Shown here: one piece after another, positions 45,333 through 60,432 of the stretch | How positions within the stretch are numbered: position 1 is the stretch's first letter | How the letters are laid out: the number at the start of each line of letters is the position of its first letter | Source of the DNA: Streptomyces sp. DHE7-1 | Lineage (GTDB): Bacteria > Actinomycetota > Actinomycetes > Streptomycetales > Streptomycetaceae | Reading direction: 5' to 3' | DNA: 64,000 bases | Assembly (NCBI GenBank): GCA_016432725.1 | Contig: JACJDG010000003.1 | Location: 5,982,001-6,046,000 of the forward strand | Notes under the pieces: generated by a model | Seen by the model: only the letters and a program-made list of their open reading frames with translations | What the model was told of the DNA's origin: nothing | The model's database searches: none | Position numbers and translations under genes: made by a program

Positions 45333-46637
45333 TCAGTTACCGCCTTCCGGCATTTTGGCCGCGCCCTTGATCAGGTCGCGGGTGGCCAGGTCGAAGGAGT
45401 TGACGAGGAAGTCCACGTCGGTGTCGTCCAGCACGGCGGGCGGGGTGAACCGCACCACCGAGCTGCCGTTCATGGAGTGGTTGGCGACCACGCCGTGGTT
45501 GAACAGTTCGATCAGCAGCTCGCCGGCCAGTCCGGCCTCGACGAGCTCCACGCCGATGAGCAGGCCCCGGCCGCGCACCTCGACGACCAGCTCGGGGATG
45601 TTGCGCTGCGCGACCTCGGTGATCCGCGGCAGCAGCCGGGCGCCGAGGTCCATGGCGCGGGTGACCAGGCGCTCCTCCTTGACCGCCCGGATCGCGCCCT
45701 GCACCGCCGCCATCAGCACCGGCTGGCCGGAGAAGGTGGCGGTGTGGACGTAGGGGTCCTTGTCGAAGGGCCGGAACGCCTTGCGGGTGGCGACGGCCGC
45801 CGACACCGGCATCACCCCGCCGCCGAGCGCCTTGCCGGTGAGCAGGACGTCCGGGACGACGCCCTCGATGTCGGCGCCCCACCACTCGCCGAGCCGCCCG
45901 AAGCCGGACTGGACCTCGTCGAGGATCAGGAAGCCCTCGTACTCCCGGACCAGTTCCTCGACCCGCTTGAGGTAGCCCTTGGGCGGGATGATGACGCCGC
46001 CCTCGCCCTGCACCGGTTCGAGGATCACGCAGACCTCGCCCGGGTGGGCCCGCAGCTCCTCCTCCAGCGCGTCGGCGTCGCCGAACGGCAGGTGCAGGAA
46101 GTCGGGGACGAGCGGGCGGAACGGCGCCTGGTAGACGTCCTTGGCCGTCGCCGACAGGGCGCCCAGGGTCTTGCCGTGGTAGCCGCCGCGCATCGAGACG
46201 GTCCGCTTGAACCCGTTCGCGCGGGCCAGCTTCAGGCCCGTCTCCACCGCCTCGGCGCCGGACAGCGCGAAGTGCACGCGGTCCAGGCCGGGCGGCATCA
46301 CGGAGACCAGGGACTCGGCGGCGCGGGCCACCGTCGGCTCCAGCAGGATGCGGGTCGCGGTGGGATGGGTGCGCAGCTGGCGCTCCACCTCCTCCATGAC
46401 GATCGGGTGGCGGGCGCCCATGATGAACACCCCGTAGCCGCCGGCGTTCAGGAAGCGCTCGCCGTCGCTGGTGGTGAGCCAGGCGCCCTCGGACGCCGTC
46501 TCCATGTGGCTGCCGAACAGCTCGGCCAGAGTGGCCCGGCCCTTGCTGAGGTGGGCCCGGTAGAGGTTGAGGATGTCCGCCTCGTAGTCGGCGGCGGAGA
46601 CCGGCGCCGGCGCCGGGGAGTCCTGGATGACGGTCAC
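45333..46637 (-). CDS. Class III PLP-dependent aminotransferase
   Basis: A 434-residue fold-type I enzyme from a GTG. Motifs are FALSGAEAVETGLKLARANG, the PLP Asp in FLILDEVQSGFGRLGEWWG and the Schiff-base Lys in LLTGKALGGGVMPVSAAVA. Class III enzymes transaminate omega-amines and aldehydes. Predicted role: conversion of a fatty aldehyde to the alkylamine that becomes one nitrogen of the N-N bond. It replaces the valine decarboxylase that makes isobutylamine in the valanimycin pathway. The stop is 2 bp from the SRPBCC start. Confidence 0.92.
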   Translation of the reverse strand: MTVIQDSPAPAPVSAADYEADILNLYRAHLSKGRATLAELFGSHMETASEGAWLTTSDGERFLNAGGYGVFIMGARHPIVMEEVERQLRTHPTATRILLEPTVARAAESLVSVMPPGLDRVHFALSGAEAVETGLKLARANGFKRTVSMRGGYHGKTLGALSATAKDVYQAPFRPLVPDFLHLPFGDADALEEELRAHPGEVCVILEPVQGEGGVIIPPKGYLKRVEELVREYEGFLILDEVQSGFGRLGEWWGADIEGVVPDVLLTGKALGGGVMPVSAAVATRKAFRPFDKDPYVHTATFSGQPVLMAAVQGAIRAVKEERLVTRAMDLGARLLPRITEVAQRNIPELVVEVRGRGLLIGVELVEAGLAGELLIELFNHGVVANHSMNGSSVVRFTPPAVLDDTDVDFLVNSFDLATRDLIKGAAKMPEGGN

Positions 46638-46685
46638 GTGTCGCTCACTCCAAGGGTGTGGGTGGGTCGGGAGGCCGGAAGGGCG

Positions 46686-47828
46686 CTAGGCCAGTACCAG
46701 CGGGCCTCCGTCGAAGTACGTGAGCAGCGGCTCCGCGGCGGCGATGCGGGACGGCGGGTGGAAGGCCAGGGCACGCGTCGCGGCGGCGACCTGCGCGCTG
46801 GCGGAGTTGACGATGAAGTCCAGGCCGCCGAGCAGCTCCAGCGCCCGCGCCACGATGTCCGGCAGCGCGTTCTGCACCGCGTACCGGGCGACCAGCACCC
46901 GGGCCACCGACTCCTCGTCGCCGGGCTCCTCGCCGGTGCCGCGGGCCACGCCCTCCAGCAGGGCGAGGGCGGCCTCCATGTCCACGGCGAGCGCGGCCCG
47001 CTCCCCGGCGCTGCCCCGCCGCCGCTCCAGCACCTGCTCGACCAGGGCGGCGGCGCCGCCCGCGTATCCGGCCGAGATCAGCATCTCGAACCAGACGAAA
47101 CCGGCCGACTGCAGGTCGTCGAGGCGGGTCGGGTCGTCGGCCCCGGCGCGGACGACCATGTCCGCGGGGACGAACACGTCCTCCAGGCGGACCTCGTCGC
47201 TCTCCGCGCCGGCCAGCAGGTCGTTGCCCCAGAACGCGTGCACGGACAGCCCCGGCGCGTCGGACGGGACCAGCGCGAGCGCCAGCTCCGGCTCGCCGCC
47301 GTCCTCGCCGTGAATCGCGATGGAGGCGGTGAGCAGGCTCATCGAACGGGCCAGGCTGCACGGCTTCTTCGAACCGGACAGCAGGAACCCGCCCTCCACG
47401 GGCCGCGCGGTCACGGCCGGCTTCAGGATGTTCTGCGCGGTGCGGCCCTCGGCCCAGCCGGAGGCCATCACCTGCTGGTCCGGCACGATCCGGTGCAGCA
47501 GTGCGGTCTGCGCGTCGGTGAGCCGGCCCGACTTGACCGCCAGTGAGTACAGCATCGCGGCGGTGAAGTGGTGCATGGAGACGGCCGCGACCAGCGACGG
47601 GGACAGCGCGCCGAGGGCGAGCTGCACCCGCAGCGCCTCCAGCGGGGCGGCGCCGTGGCCGCCGTAGCTCTCGGGGATGAGCAGGCCCACCCCGCCGTGG
47701 ATGCGGAACAGGTCGATCACGGGGCTGCCGGGCTGCTCCCGCTCGGCGTACGGGATCTGCTCAAGCTCCTTGAGCAGTCCGGGATGGAACCGCTCGCACA
47801 CGGTCCGGGCAGCATCGAGGGAACGCAC
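46686..47828 (-). CDS. Acyl-CoA-dehydrogenase-like flavoprotein, candidate amine N-hydroxylase (VlmH-like role)
   Basis: A 380-residue protein from a GTG with the three-part acyl-CoA dehydrogenase architecture: IHGGVGLLIPESYGGHGAAP, ASGWAEGRTAQNILKPAVTA and GGFLLSGSKKPCSLARSMSL for the middle sheet, and LARALELLGG-like C-terminal helices (ALELLGGLDFIVNSASAQVA). The usual YEG catalytic loop of true dehydrogenases is not seen. This superfamily includes two-component flavin monooxygenases such as DszC and the isobutylamine N-hydroxylase VlmH. With the flavin reductase in the same operon, amine N-hydroxylation is the best guess; desaturation of the chain is the alternative. Confidence 0.75.
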   Translation of the reverse strand: MRSLDAARTVCERFHPGLLKELEQIPYAEREQPGSPVIDLFRIHGGVGLLIPESYGGHGAAPLEALRVQLALGALSPSLVAAVSMHHFTAAMLYSLAVKSGRLTDAQTALLHRIVPDQQVMASGWAEGRTAQNILKPAVTARPVEGGFLLSGSKKPCSLARSMSLLTASIAIHGEDGGEPELALALVPSDAPGLSVHAFWGNDLLAGAESDEVRLEDVFVPADMVVRAGADDPTRLDDLQSAGFVWFEMLISAGYAGGAAALVEQVLERRRGSAGERAALAVDMEAALALLEGVARGTGEEPGDEESVARVLVARYAVQNALPDIVARALELLGGLDFIVNSASAQVAAATRALAFHPPSRIAAAEPLLTYFDGGPLVLA

Positions 47829-47864
47829 GGGAAACCTCCGGAAAGACGTCGAATGCGAAGGCGG

Positions 47865-49501
47865 TCAGGCGCCGAAGACCGCGTCGTACGGGCTCACGTC
47901 GCGGGCGATGCTGACTCCCTGGATGTGGGAGGTCTTGAGCATCGGGTAGTTGGCCTCGCCGAAGGCGCCGCCGGTGCGGCCGGTGCCGCCGTGGCTCGGC
48001 AGGTACGGCAGGAAGCCGATGTGGGAGTCGTTGACCTTCAGCAGACCGCCGTTGACCACGCGGCGCACGAAGGTCTCGATGACGTGGTCCGAGCGCGACC
48101 ACAGGGAGTTGCGCAGCCCGTAGTCGTTGCTGTTGACGAACTGCAGGAAGGCCTCCAGCAGGGCGTCGTCGTTGTCCCGCTCGGGGACCACGATCGGGAT
48201 CAGCGGGAAGAACGTCTCCTCGCGGACCACGTCGTACGTCCGGGCCCGGTCCAGGCCGTCCACCCGCACCACCGTCGGCTGCAGGAAGACGCCCGTCTCC
48301 GACACCGTGCCGTCGACCTCGGTGCGGTTGCCGCCGGTGAGCAGCTCGGCGCCGTTGTCCAGCGCCTGCCGCAGCAGCCGGAAGAAGCGCTCACTGCGCC
48401 TGACCGGCGACAGCAGCACGTCCTCCTCCTCGGGCAGGCCCGGCTTGATGCCCTTGACCTGCTCCTTCACCTCGGCGATCAGCGTCTCGGCGATGTCCGG
48501 GTGGACCAGGACGTAGTTGGGCACCATGCAGATCTGCCCGGAACCGTAGAACGACTCGGTGATGGCCTCGGCCGCCCACTTCACGTCGGCGTCCTTCCAG
48601 ACCACGATGCCGTCGTTGCCGGCGAGTTCGAGGATCGGCTTCTTGCCGTGCGCCACGCAGCTCTGCTCGAAGCGCAGGCCCTCCTGGCTGCCGCCGATGT
48701 AGAAGATGTCGTCGATCAGCGGGTCGGCGATCCAGCGGTCCATCGTCTGCTTGGGGTTGGAGCACACCGCGTTCAGCACACCGGCCGGCGCGTCGATCTC
48801 CTCCAGCAGCGGGGCGACGATGTCCCGAAGCAACCACATGGTGGACAGCGCGATCGAGCGCGGCGCCCGCACCACCACGGCGTTGCCCGCCATCAGCGCC
48901 AGCACGCACAGGGCGGCGCTCGGCAGCGGGGCGTTCTGCGGCGGGTTGAAGGCGACCACGCCGTCCGGCTGGCGGTGCAGGATCAGCTTGCGGCCGTTGT
49001 ACTCCTTCTCCACCCGCATCTGCTTCAGATACCAGCGCAGGGAGCCCGGGGCGTAGATCTGCAGCAGGCAGCTCAGCTCCCACCGGGCGAGCTTCACCGG
49101 GTGGGACTCTGCGACCAGCATGCGCAGGAACTCGTCCTGGTGCTTGATCAGTTCCTCGCGGAAGCGGGTGCCCAGCTGCATCCTCCGCTCCAGCGGTACG
49201 GCCGCCCAGTCGGGGCGGCGGCGGCCGCGGCCTGGGTGGCCAGGTCGATGGCGGAGTCGTCCGCGATCGCGCAGCGCCCGACGACGTAGGGGTGCTTGGC
49301 CGCCTCGGACTCCGGGTCCTGTTCCAGGGAGCGCTTCAGGCTGACGCTCGTGAAAACGTCTTCCAGCAGCGAACGCCCGCTGACGGTGTAGACCCAGCCG
49401 TCACCGGCCACGTCCTTGCCCGCGATATAGAGGTCGTAACTCTTCAATCCGGAAGGTGCCTCAGCACTCTCCTCCTGCTCCTGCGCGGCTTCGCGAAGCA
49501 T
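47865..49501 (-). CDS. Aldehyde dehydrogenase superfamily protein (frameshifted in this sequence)
   Basis: Starts MLREAAQEQEESAEAPSGLK at 49501 behind GAAAGG. The frame breaks at the G4 run 49212-49215 on the plus strand; one more base gives AAAPDWAAVPLERRMQLG and a protein of about 545 residues. ALDH features are GVVAFNPPQNAPLPSAALCV, ELAGNDGIVVWKDADVKWAA and the catalytic Cys in SGQICMVPNYVLVHPD. Because the aminotransferase needs an aldehyde, it may run as an acyl-thioester reductase, or it may oxidise an aldehyde. First gene of the leftward operon, divergent from the ACP-PKS operon. Confidence 0.85.
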
Positions 49502-49561
49502 CTTCAGCCTTTCGGATATGGCGTGTGGATTTCTTGAAGCAATGCGAGCCTGACAGCGGAA

Positions 49562-49590
49562 TCTGACCCGGCGCTGACGCCCTACTGACC
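49562..49590 (+). promoter_or_regulatory. Triple SARP-type heptamer repeat in the ALDH/ACP divergent promoter
   Basis: TCTGACC, GCTGACG and ACTGACC start at 49562, 49573 and 49584, 11 bp apart; a fourth CTGAC at 49550 is off-register. The consensus nCTGACn matches the site at 31918. Orientation toward the PKS operon fits activation of the rightward genes. Confidence 0.7.
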
Positions 49591-49622
49591 GCGCCGATCC
49601 GGCCAACGCCGGCTCCGGGTCC

Positions 49623-49640
49623 TGTCAGTGGGGCGTCAGC
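49623..49640 (-). promoter_or_regulatory. Double SARP-type heptamer repeat, inverted, in the same divergent promoter
   Basis: TGTCAGT and CGTCAGC start at 49623 and 49634, 11 bp apart, reading GCTGACG and ACTGACA on the minus strand. Together with the plus-strand triple repeat it gives one SARP site for each of the two long operons that diverge here. Confidence 0.65.
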
Positions 49641-49661
49641 CGGCGCTGCTTGCATGACCGC

Positions 49662-49961
49662 ATGCCACCTGTCGACAGCACGATCCAGCGGTTGCGCGAC
49701 CTGCCGCGCAGCGAACTCTCCGAAGAGATCGAGTCAATCGTCCTGGAGAAGTTCCGGGCGGTCCTTCTCATGGACGAGTCCGAGGAACTCCCCATCGACG
49801 TCAGCTATTTCGATCTCGGCCTCACTTCGCTGCGGCTGACCGAGATACGGCAGAGCCTGGAGCAGCTCCTGGACCTGTCGATCAACGTCAACGTGCTCTT
49901 CAACGAGCCGACGGTCGCCCATCTCGTGGACCACCTGACCCAGGAAATCCAGGACGCTTGA
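49662..49961 (+). CDS. Discrete acyl carrier protein
   Basis: A 99-residue ACP, MPPVDSTIQRLRDLPRSELS, with the pantetheine serine in DLGLTSLRLTEIRQ and helix IVLEKFRAVLLMDESEELPI. The GLTSL motif, with Thr before the attachment Ser instead of the common Asp, marks it as the type seen as stand-alone carriers beside PKS or NRPS genes. TTG at 49650 is an alternative start. It ends 11 bp before the PKS and may load a starter onto the PKS or carry the seryl-derived unit. Confidence 0.88.
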   Translation: MPPVDSTIQRLRDLPRSELSEEIESIVLEKFRAVLLMDESEELPIDVSYFDLGLTSLRLTEIRQSLEQLLDLSINVNVLFNEPTVAHLVDHLTQEIQDA

Positions 49962-49972
49962 GGAGTCGTTCC

Positions 49973-55680
<5,708 letters not shown>

Positions 55681-55702
55681 CGGACGACAAGGACAGACGA
55701 CC

Positions 55703-57316
55703 ATGACTGACATATCCAGTGGCATATCGAGGGAGCGCTGGACGCTCCACCACTCCGCCCGCGCCCACGCCGGCAGCCGCCCGGACCATCCGGCGATCGT
55801 CTGCGAGGACCGCGTCACCACCTACGAGAAGTTCCACCGGGACAGCAACCGCGCCGCGCACGCCCTGCGCACCTGCGGTGTCGGGCGCGGCGACCGGATC
55901 GCCTACCTGGGCCGCGAATCGGAGAACTACTACCTGGTGATGATCGCCTGTGCCAAGGCGGGCGCGGTCCTGGTACCGGTCAACTGGCGGCTCACGCCCA
56001 GCGAGGTCGACCACATCCTGCGCGACTCCGGCGCCGCCCTGATCTTCGTCGACGACGAGTTCTGGGACACCGTCGCCACCGTCCGCCATCAGCTGCGCGG
56101 ACTGCGCAAGGTGATCCGCGTCGACGGCACCGACGCCGACGGCGAACCCGCCCGCGGCGCCGGACTGCCCGCCTGGACCGCCGGCCAGCCGGACACCGAC
56201 CTCACCCCGGGCACCGGCCCCGACGACGCGGTCATCCAGATCTACACCAGCGGCACCACCGGCCTGCCCAAGGGCGCCGTCCTCGCCCACCGCAGCTTCT
56301 TCACCCTGCCGCACGCCAGCCAGGAGCGCGGCGTCGACTGGATCGACTGGCTGCCGGAGGACGTCGGCCTGATCTCCCTGCCGGGCTTCGGGGTCGCGGG
56401 CATCGGCTGGTTCCTGCACACCTTCAACGCCGGCGGCACCAACGTGATCATGCCGCAGTTCGACCCGCAGGAGGCGGTGCGGCTCATCCGCACCCACCGG
56501 GTGACCACCACCTTCGCCGCACCGGCCATGCTCCAGGCGATGGCGGCCGAACGCGGCGCGGGACCCGAGGCGTTCACCTCCCTGCGCAAGATCGCGTACG
56601 GCGCGGCCCCGATGTCCGAGACGCTGCTCAAGCAGTGCCTGGAGACCTTCGGCTGCGAGTTCGCGCAGATCTACGCCAGCACCGAGACCGGCAGCGTGGC
56701 GGTCTGCCTGCCGCCGGAGGCGCACCACCCCGGCAGCACCGTGCTCACCTCCGTCGGCAAGCCCTGCCCGGGCAACGAGATCAAGGTCGTCGGACCCGAC
56801 GGCGAGACCCTCCCGCCCGGTGCCATCGGCCAGATCTGCGTCCGCGCCCCGTCCCGGATGCTCGGCTACTGGAACCTGCCCGAGGCCACCGCCCGCACCC
56901 TGGTGGGGGAGTGGCTGTACATGGGCGACGCCGGCTACCTCGACGAGGACGGCTATCTCCACCTGTGCGACCGGATCAACGACACGATCATCGTCGCCGG
57001 GCAGAACATCTACCCCGCCGAGGTCGAGAAGGCGCTCGCCGCGCACCCGGCCGTCGCCGACGCCGCCGTGGTCGGACTGCCCGACGAGCGCTGGGGCGAG
57101 AGCGTGCACGCGGTGGTCGTCCTGCGGCCCGGTACGAAGGCCACGCCGCGCGAGCTCCTGCTGTCCCTGCGCGGCCGGATCGCGGACTACAAGATCCCCG
57201 GCACGTACCACTTCGCCGAGTCCCTGCCCCGCAACCCCTCGGGCAAGATCCTGCGGCGCGCGGTACGGGAACAGCTCACGGCGCCGGCCCGGAACCCGCT
57301 CGCGAGCACCGTATGA
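55703..57316 (+). CDS. Fatty acyl-AMP/CoA ligase
   Basis: A 537-residue adenylating enzyme, MTDISSGISRERWTLHHSAR, with YTSGTTGLPKGAVLAHRSFF, QIYASTETGSVAVCLP, GEWLYMGDAGYLDEDGYLHL and the catalytic Lys in PRNPSGKILRRAVREQL. The pattern is that of medium/long-chain fatty acyl-CoA synthetases (FadD-like), without the insertion that marks stand-alone fatty acyl-AMP ligases. It would activate a free fatty acid for loading on the discrete ACP or the aldehyde-forming step. 22 bp behind the PKS. Confidence 0.9.
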   Translation: MTDISSGISRERWTLHHSARAHAGSRPDHPAIVCEDRVTTYEKFHRDSNRAAHALRTCGVGRGDRIAYLGRESENYYLVMIACAKAGAVLVPVNWRLTPSEVDHILRDSGAALIFVDDEFWDTVATVRHQLRGLRKVIRVDGTDADGEPARGAGLPAWTAGQPDTDLTPGTGPDDAVIQIYTSGTTGLPKGAVLAHRSFFTLPHASQERGVDWIDWLPEDVGLISLPGFGVAGIGWFLHTFNAGGTNVIMPQFDPQEAVRLIRTHRVTTTFAAPAMLQAMAAERGAGPEAFTSLRKIAYGAAPMSETLLKQCLETFGCEFAQIYASTETGSVAVCLPPEAHHPGSTVLTSVGKPCPGNEIKVVGPDGETLPPGAIGQICVRAPSRMLGYWNLPEATARTLVGEWLYMGDAGYLDEDGYLHLCDRINDTIIVAGQNIYPAEVEKALAAHPAVADAAVVGLPDERWGESVHAVVVLRPGTKATPRELLLSLRGRIADYKIPGTYHFAESLPRNPSGKILRRAVREQLTAPARNPLASTV

Positions 57317-57354
57317 CCCCGACCCAGCACCCCATGCCCGAAAGGGACCTGACC

Positions 57355-58355
57355 ATGAGCACCGAGCCCCTGCGGATCGGCATCCTCCTTCCCACCCGGG
57401 AACAGGCCATCAACGGCGCCTACGCGGCCGCGCCGCTGCTGGACTTCGCCCGCCAGGCGGAAGCGCTCGGCTTCGACTCGCTGTGGGCCGGGGACTCCCT
57501 CACCGCCCGCCCCCGCCTGGACCCGCTCGTCGTGCTGTCGGCCGCCGCGGCGGCCACCGAGCGCATCTCGGTCGGCACCGCGGCCCTCACCCCGCGCTGC
57601 GCCACCCGCTGATCGGCGCCAACATGATCGCGAGCCTCAGCCACGTCGCCGCGGACCGGCTGATCCTCGGCCTCGGCTCGGGCTTCCCGATGCCCGAGAC
57701 GGAGGAGGAGTTCGCCTCGGTCGGTGCCTCCTTCCAGGGCCGGGTGGGCCGCCTGGACGAGATCACCGCGCTGTGGCGCACCGCCTGGCGCTCCGGTGAG
57801 GAGGGCGAACCGGACGAGTTCCAGGGCCGGTTCTGGCAGGCCGAGCACCTCGACCGGCTGCCCTCCCCGGCCGTCGCCGGCGGACCCCCGCTGTGGCTGG
57901 CCGGCAGCGACACCCCGAAGGTCCTCGCCCGCGCCGCCACCCGCTACGACGGCTGGCTGCCGTTCCTGCCCGACGTCGAGGCCTACGGCCGCGCCCGCCG
58001 CCGTATCGCCGAACTCGCCGAGGAGGCAGGACGGGGCGCCGGTGCCGTCACCCCCGCGCTGTACGCCACGATCACCGTGAACAGCGACGAGTCGGCGGCC
58101 AGGGCCGAACTGGAGCACTACATCAGCCACTACTACGGCCGCTCCCTGGACCAGATGCGCACCATCCAGGCCTACGCCTGGGGCAGCGCCGAGAAGTGCG
58201 CCGAGTGGCTCGGCGAGTACGTCCGGGCCGGCGCCCGGCACCTGGTCGTACGGATCGGATCCCTGGACCCCGAACCGCAGTTGAAGGAGATCGCCGAGGT
58301 GCTGCTGCCCGCGGTACGCGCCCTCGGCCCCACCGTAGGGAGCACCCAGTCGTGA
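57355..58355 (+). CDS. Luciferase-like (LLM) flavin/F420 oxidoreductase (frameshifted)
   Basis: ATG at 57355 (MSTEPLRIGILLPTREQAIN) behind AAAGGGA; earlier ATGs at 57313 and 57334 are in frame. The frame breaks at the C4 run 57590-57593; one more base gives ALTPALRHPLIGANMIASLS and a protein of about 333 residues. Family signs are FARQAEALGFDSLWAGDSLT, DRLILGLGSGFPMPETEEEF and WLAGSDTPKVLARAATRYDG. Members are FMN monooxygenases or F420-dependent dehydrogenases. In this operon it could oxidise the chain or the N-N unit; not determinable. The stop overlaps the thioesterase start. Confidence 0.84.
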
Positions 58356-59152
58356 CCAGTGCCATCGCCTCCGTCGGCCAGGACATGTCCCGTGCGGGGC
58401 AGTGGTTCCACCCCGCGGACCCCTCGCCCGACGCCTCGATCCGGCTGTTCATGCTGCCGCACGCGGGCAGCGGGGCCATCATCTACCGCGACTGGGAGCG
58501 CCTGCTGCCGCCCGACATCGCCCCGCAGGCGGTGACCCTGCCCGGCCGGCACAACCGCCGCGAGGAGCAGACGTACGAGGAGTTCGAGCCGCTGCTCGAA
58601 GCGCTGCACGAGGCCGTGCTCGACGACCTCGACGACCGCCCGTTCGCCCTGTTCGGGCACTGCCTCGGCGCCCAGCTCGCGTTCCGGCTCACCATCCGCA
58701 TGGAGGAGGAGGGCGGCCCGTCGCCCCTCATGGTCGGCACCTCCGGCTGGTCCCCCCAGGGCTTCTTCAAGCCCACCGAGGAGCAGAGCCGGATGCCCGA
58801 GCCCGAGATGGTCCAGTGGATCAAGAAGCTGGGCTCGTTCCCGGCGGAGATCTACGACAACCCCGAGATGCTCGCCCTCGTGGTCCCGGCGCTCCGCGCC
58901 GACCTGCGCGTCGCCGCCGACCACGACGACGACGGGGCCGGCGTCAACTGCCCGCTCGCGTCGTACGGCGGCCGTTCCGACCCGCTGCAGGAGCACCCGG
59001 ACGCCATGTCCCACTGGGCCGGGCGCACCCCCTCCTACCTGGGCCACAACGAGTACCCGGGCGGCCACTTCTACATCGACACCCACGCCCAGTCCGTCAC
59101 CGCCCACTTCGCCCACCGGCTGCAGCGCATCGCGGCGACCCAGCCGGCCTGA
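58352..59152 (+). CDS. Type II thioesterase with a Cys nucleophile
   Basis: A 266-residue alpha/beta hydrolase of the PKS/NRPS type II thioesterase family, from a GTG overlapping the upstream stop. MLPHAGSGAIIYRDWERLLP and LPGRHNRREEQTYEEFEPLL are typical. The nucleophile elbow reads FALFGHCLGAQLAFRLTI: the usual Ser of GHSxG is Cys. The general-base His is in GHNEYPGGHFYIDTHAQSV. Type II enzymes clear stalled carriers; Cys variants of the nucleophile are known from some releasing or transferring thioesterases. This one may release or transfer the PKS product. Confidence 0.9.
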   Translation: MTSAIASVGQDMSRAGQWFHPADPSPDASIRLFMLPHAGSGAIIYRDWERLLPPDIAPQAVTLPGRHNRREEQTYEEFEPLLEALHEAVLDDLDDRPFALFGHCLGAQLAFRLTIRMEEEGGPSPLMVGTSGWSPQGFFKPTEEQSRMPEPEMVQWIKKLGSFPAEIYDNPEMLALVVPALRADLRVAADHDDDGAGVNCPLASYGGRSDPLQEHPDAMSHWAGRTPSYLGHNEYPGGHFYIDTHAQSVTAHFAHRLQRIAATQPA

Positions 59153-59167
59153 GCACCCGTTCTCCCA

Positions 59168-59196
59168 GGCAGCGGCCGACCGGGCCGGCCGCTGCC
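59168..59196 (+). terminator. Hairpin between thioesterase and first KASIII-like gene
   Basis: GGCAGCGGCC (59168-59177) pairs with GGCCGCTGCC (59187-59196). It lies 16 bp after the thioesterase stop, has no T-tract, and probably terminates or attenuates the PKS operon. Confidence 0.6.
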
Positions 59197-59251
59197 GCAC
59201 GCGCTCGGAGCGAGCCGCGCCGGCGCCCCGAGAAGCGAGAGAGAGAAACAC

Positions 59252-60271
59252 ATGAAAGCACCCGACGACCTGTACATCGCCTCGGCCGCGGCCTGGGTGC
59301 CCGGCACACGCCCCCTGGACGAGGCCGTCGCGGCGGGCCTCGTCGACGCGGAACACCGCGACCTCGGCTACGACTCGATCGCCGTGGCCGAGGGCGTCTC
59401 CGGGCCCGAGATGGCGGTGCGCGCGGGGCGGCTGGCGCTCGAGCGGGCCGGGACCGACGGGCACGAGGTCGGTCTCGTCCTGCACTCCTCGTGCGGCTAC
59501 CAGGGCCACGACATGTGGCCGGCGGCCTCGTACGTCGCCAACGAGACCGTGGGCCGCGCGGCGGCCGGCTTCGACGTCCAGCAGCGCTGCAACGCCGGGC
59601 TCGGCTCGCTGTGGCTGGCCGCCGGGCAGATAGCCGCCGGCTTCACCGAGGCGGTGCTGCTGACCACCGGCGACAACTTCGCGCCGCCGTGGGTGGACCG
59701 CTGGAACGTGCAGCTCAACTTCATCTTCGCGGACGGCGGCAGCGCGCTGCTGCTGTCCGGGCAAAGCGGCTTCGCCCGGGTGCTCTCGCTGTGCGTGGGC
59801 GCCGACAACTCGCTGGAGCGCTGGAACCGGGGCCTGGAGCCGTTCGGCACCGCGCCCGGCCGGGAACTGCCGCTGCGGCTGCGTGACCGCGGCGTCCAGC
59901 ACGCCGTCACCCCCGAGGCCGAGGGCTCCTGGGAGCGCTTCGAGGCGGGCCTGCTGGACACCGCGGCACGGGCCCTGGACGACGCGGCCGTCACCACCGA
60001 GGACATCGCCCGGGCCGTCGTGCCGCACATCCACCGCGGCGAGTCCCCGGAGAACTACGAGCTCCTCGGTTTCGCCGAGAAGCAGAGCACCTGGGACCTG
60101 GGCCGCCGGGTGGGGCACATGGGCGCCGGCGACCAGTTCCTCGGCCTCGAACACCTCGTCGCGCAGAGGTCCGTCGGCCGGGGCGACCTCGTCCTGCTGG
60201 TGGCCGCCGGCGAGGGCTTCAGCTTCTCCGCCGCGGTGGTCGAGATCCTCGACGTCCCCGACTGGCCGTAG
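59252..60271 (+). CDS. KASIII-like acyltransferase, copy 1
   Basis: A 339-residue thiolase-fold protein, MKAPDDLYIASAAAWVPGTR. The active Cys lies in DVQQRCNAGLGSL. The His motif is PHIHRGESPEN instead of the KASIII HQAN, and the Asn of GNxSAAS is replaced in RVGHMGAGDQFLGLEHL, where Asp could form a Cys-His-Asp triad. This matches the KASIII-like acyltransferases (CerJ/ChlB3 type) that move acyl groups to O or N, rather than the condensing enzymes. Nearly four fifths identical by eye to the next gene. May acylate the product or load a carrier. Confidence 0.85.
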   Translation: MKAPDDLYIASAAAWVPGTRPLDEAVAAGLVDAEHRDLGYDSIAVAEGVSGPEMAVRAGRLALERAGTDGHEVGLVLHSSCGYQGHDMWPAASYVANETVGRAAAGFDVQQRCNAGLGSLWLAAGQIAAGFTEAVLLTTGDNFAPPWVDRWNVQLNFIFADGGSALLLSGQSGFARVLSLCVGADNSLERWNRGLEPFGTAPGRELPLRLRDRGVQHAVTPEAEGSWERFEAGLLDTAARALDDAAVTTEDIARAVVPHIHRGESPENYELLGFAEKQSTWDLGRRVGHMGAGDQFLGLEHLVAQRSVGRGDLVLLVAAGEGFSFSAAVVEILDVPDWP

Positions 60272-60304
60272 CGCTCCCCACTGTCCCGCGGCCCGTCCGG
60301 CCGG

Positions 60305-60322
60305 CGCGTCAGCGCCGCGTCA
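60305..60322 (-). promoter_or_regulatory. Double SARP-type heptamer repeat before the second KASIII-like gene
   Basis: CGTCAGC occurs at 60305 and 60316, 11 bp apart with a 4-bp spacer. It matches the minus-strand consensus of the other sites in the cluster, in the 161-bp gap between the two KASIII-like genes. A Shine-Dalgarno AAGGA stands before the following ATG. Confidence 0.55.
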
Positions 60323-60432
60323 GCGGGCTGCGGGACAGTGGCCGTCCGACGCACACGGGAGACCGCCGCCGTCCGCGCGCAGGCGGGCAGGGCATGCCAC
60401 CCCCCCACCCCTGAGCGAAGGATCGAGAAGAC

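Noticed and set aside
59168..59196. Attachment or integration site at the hairpin
   Set aside because: It is a simple intergenic stem-loop with no matching copy elsewhere in the window and no integrase gene nearby.
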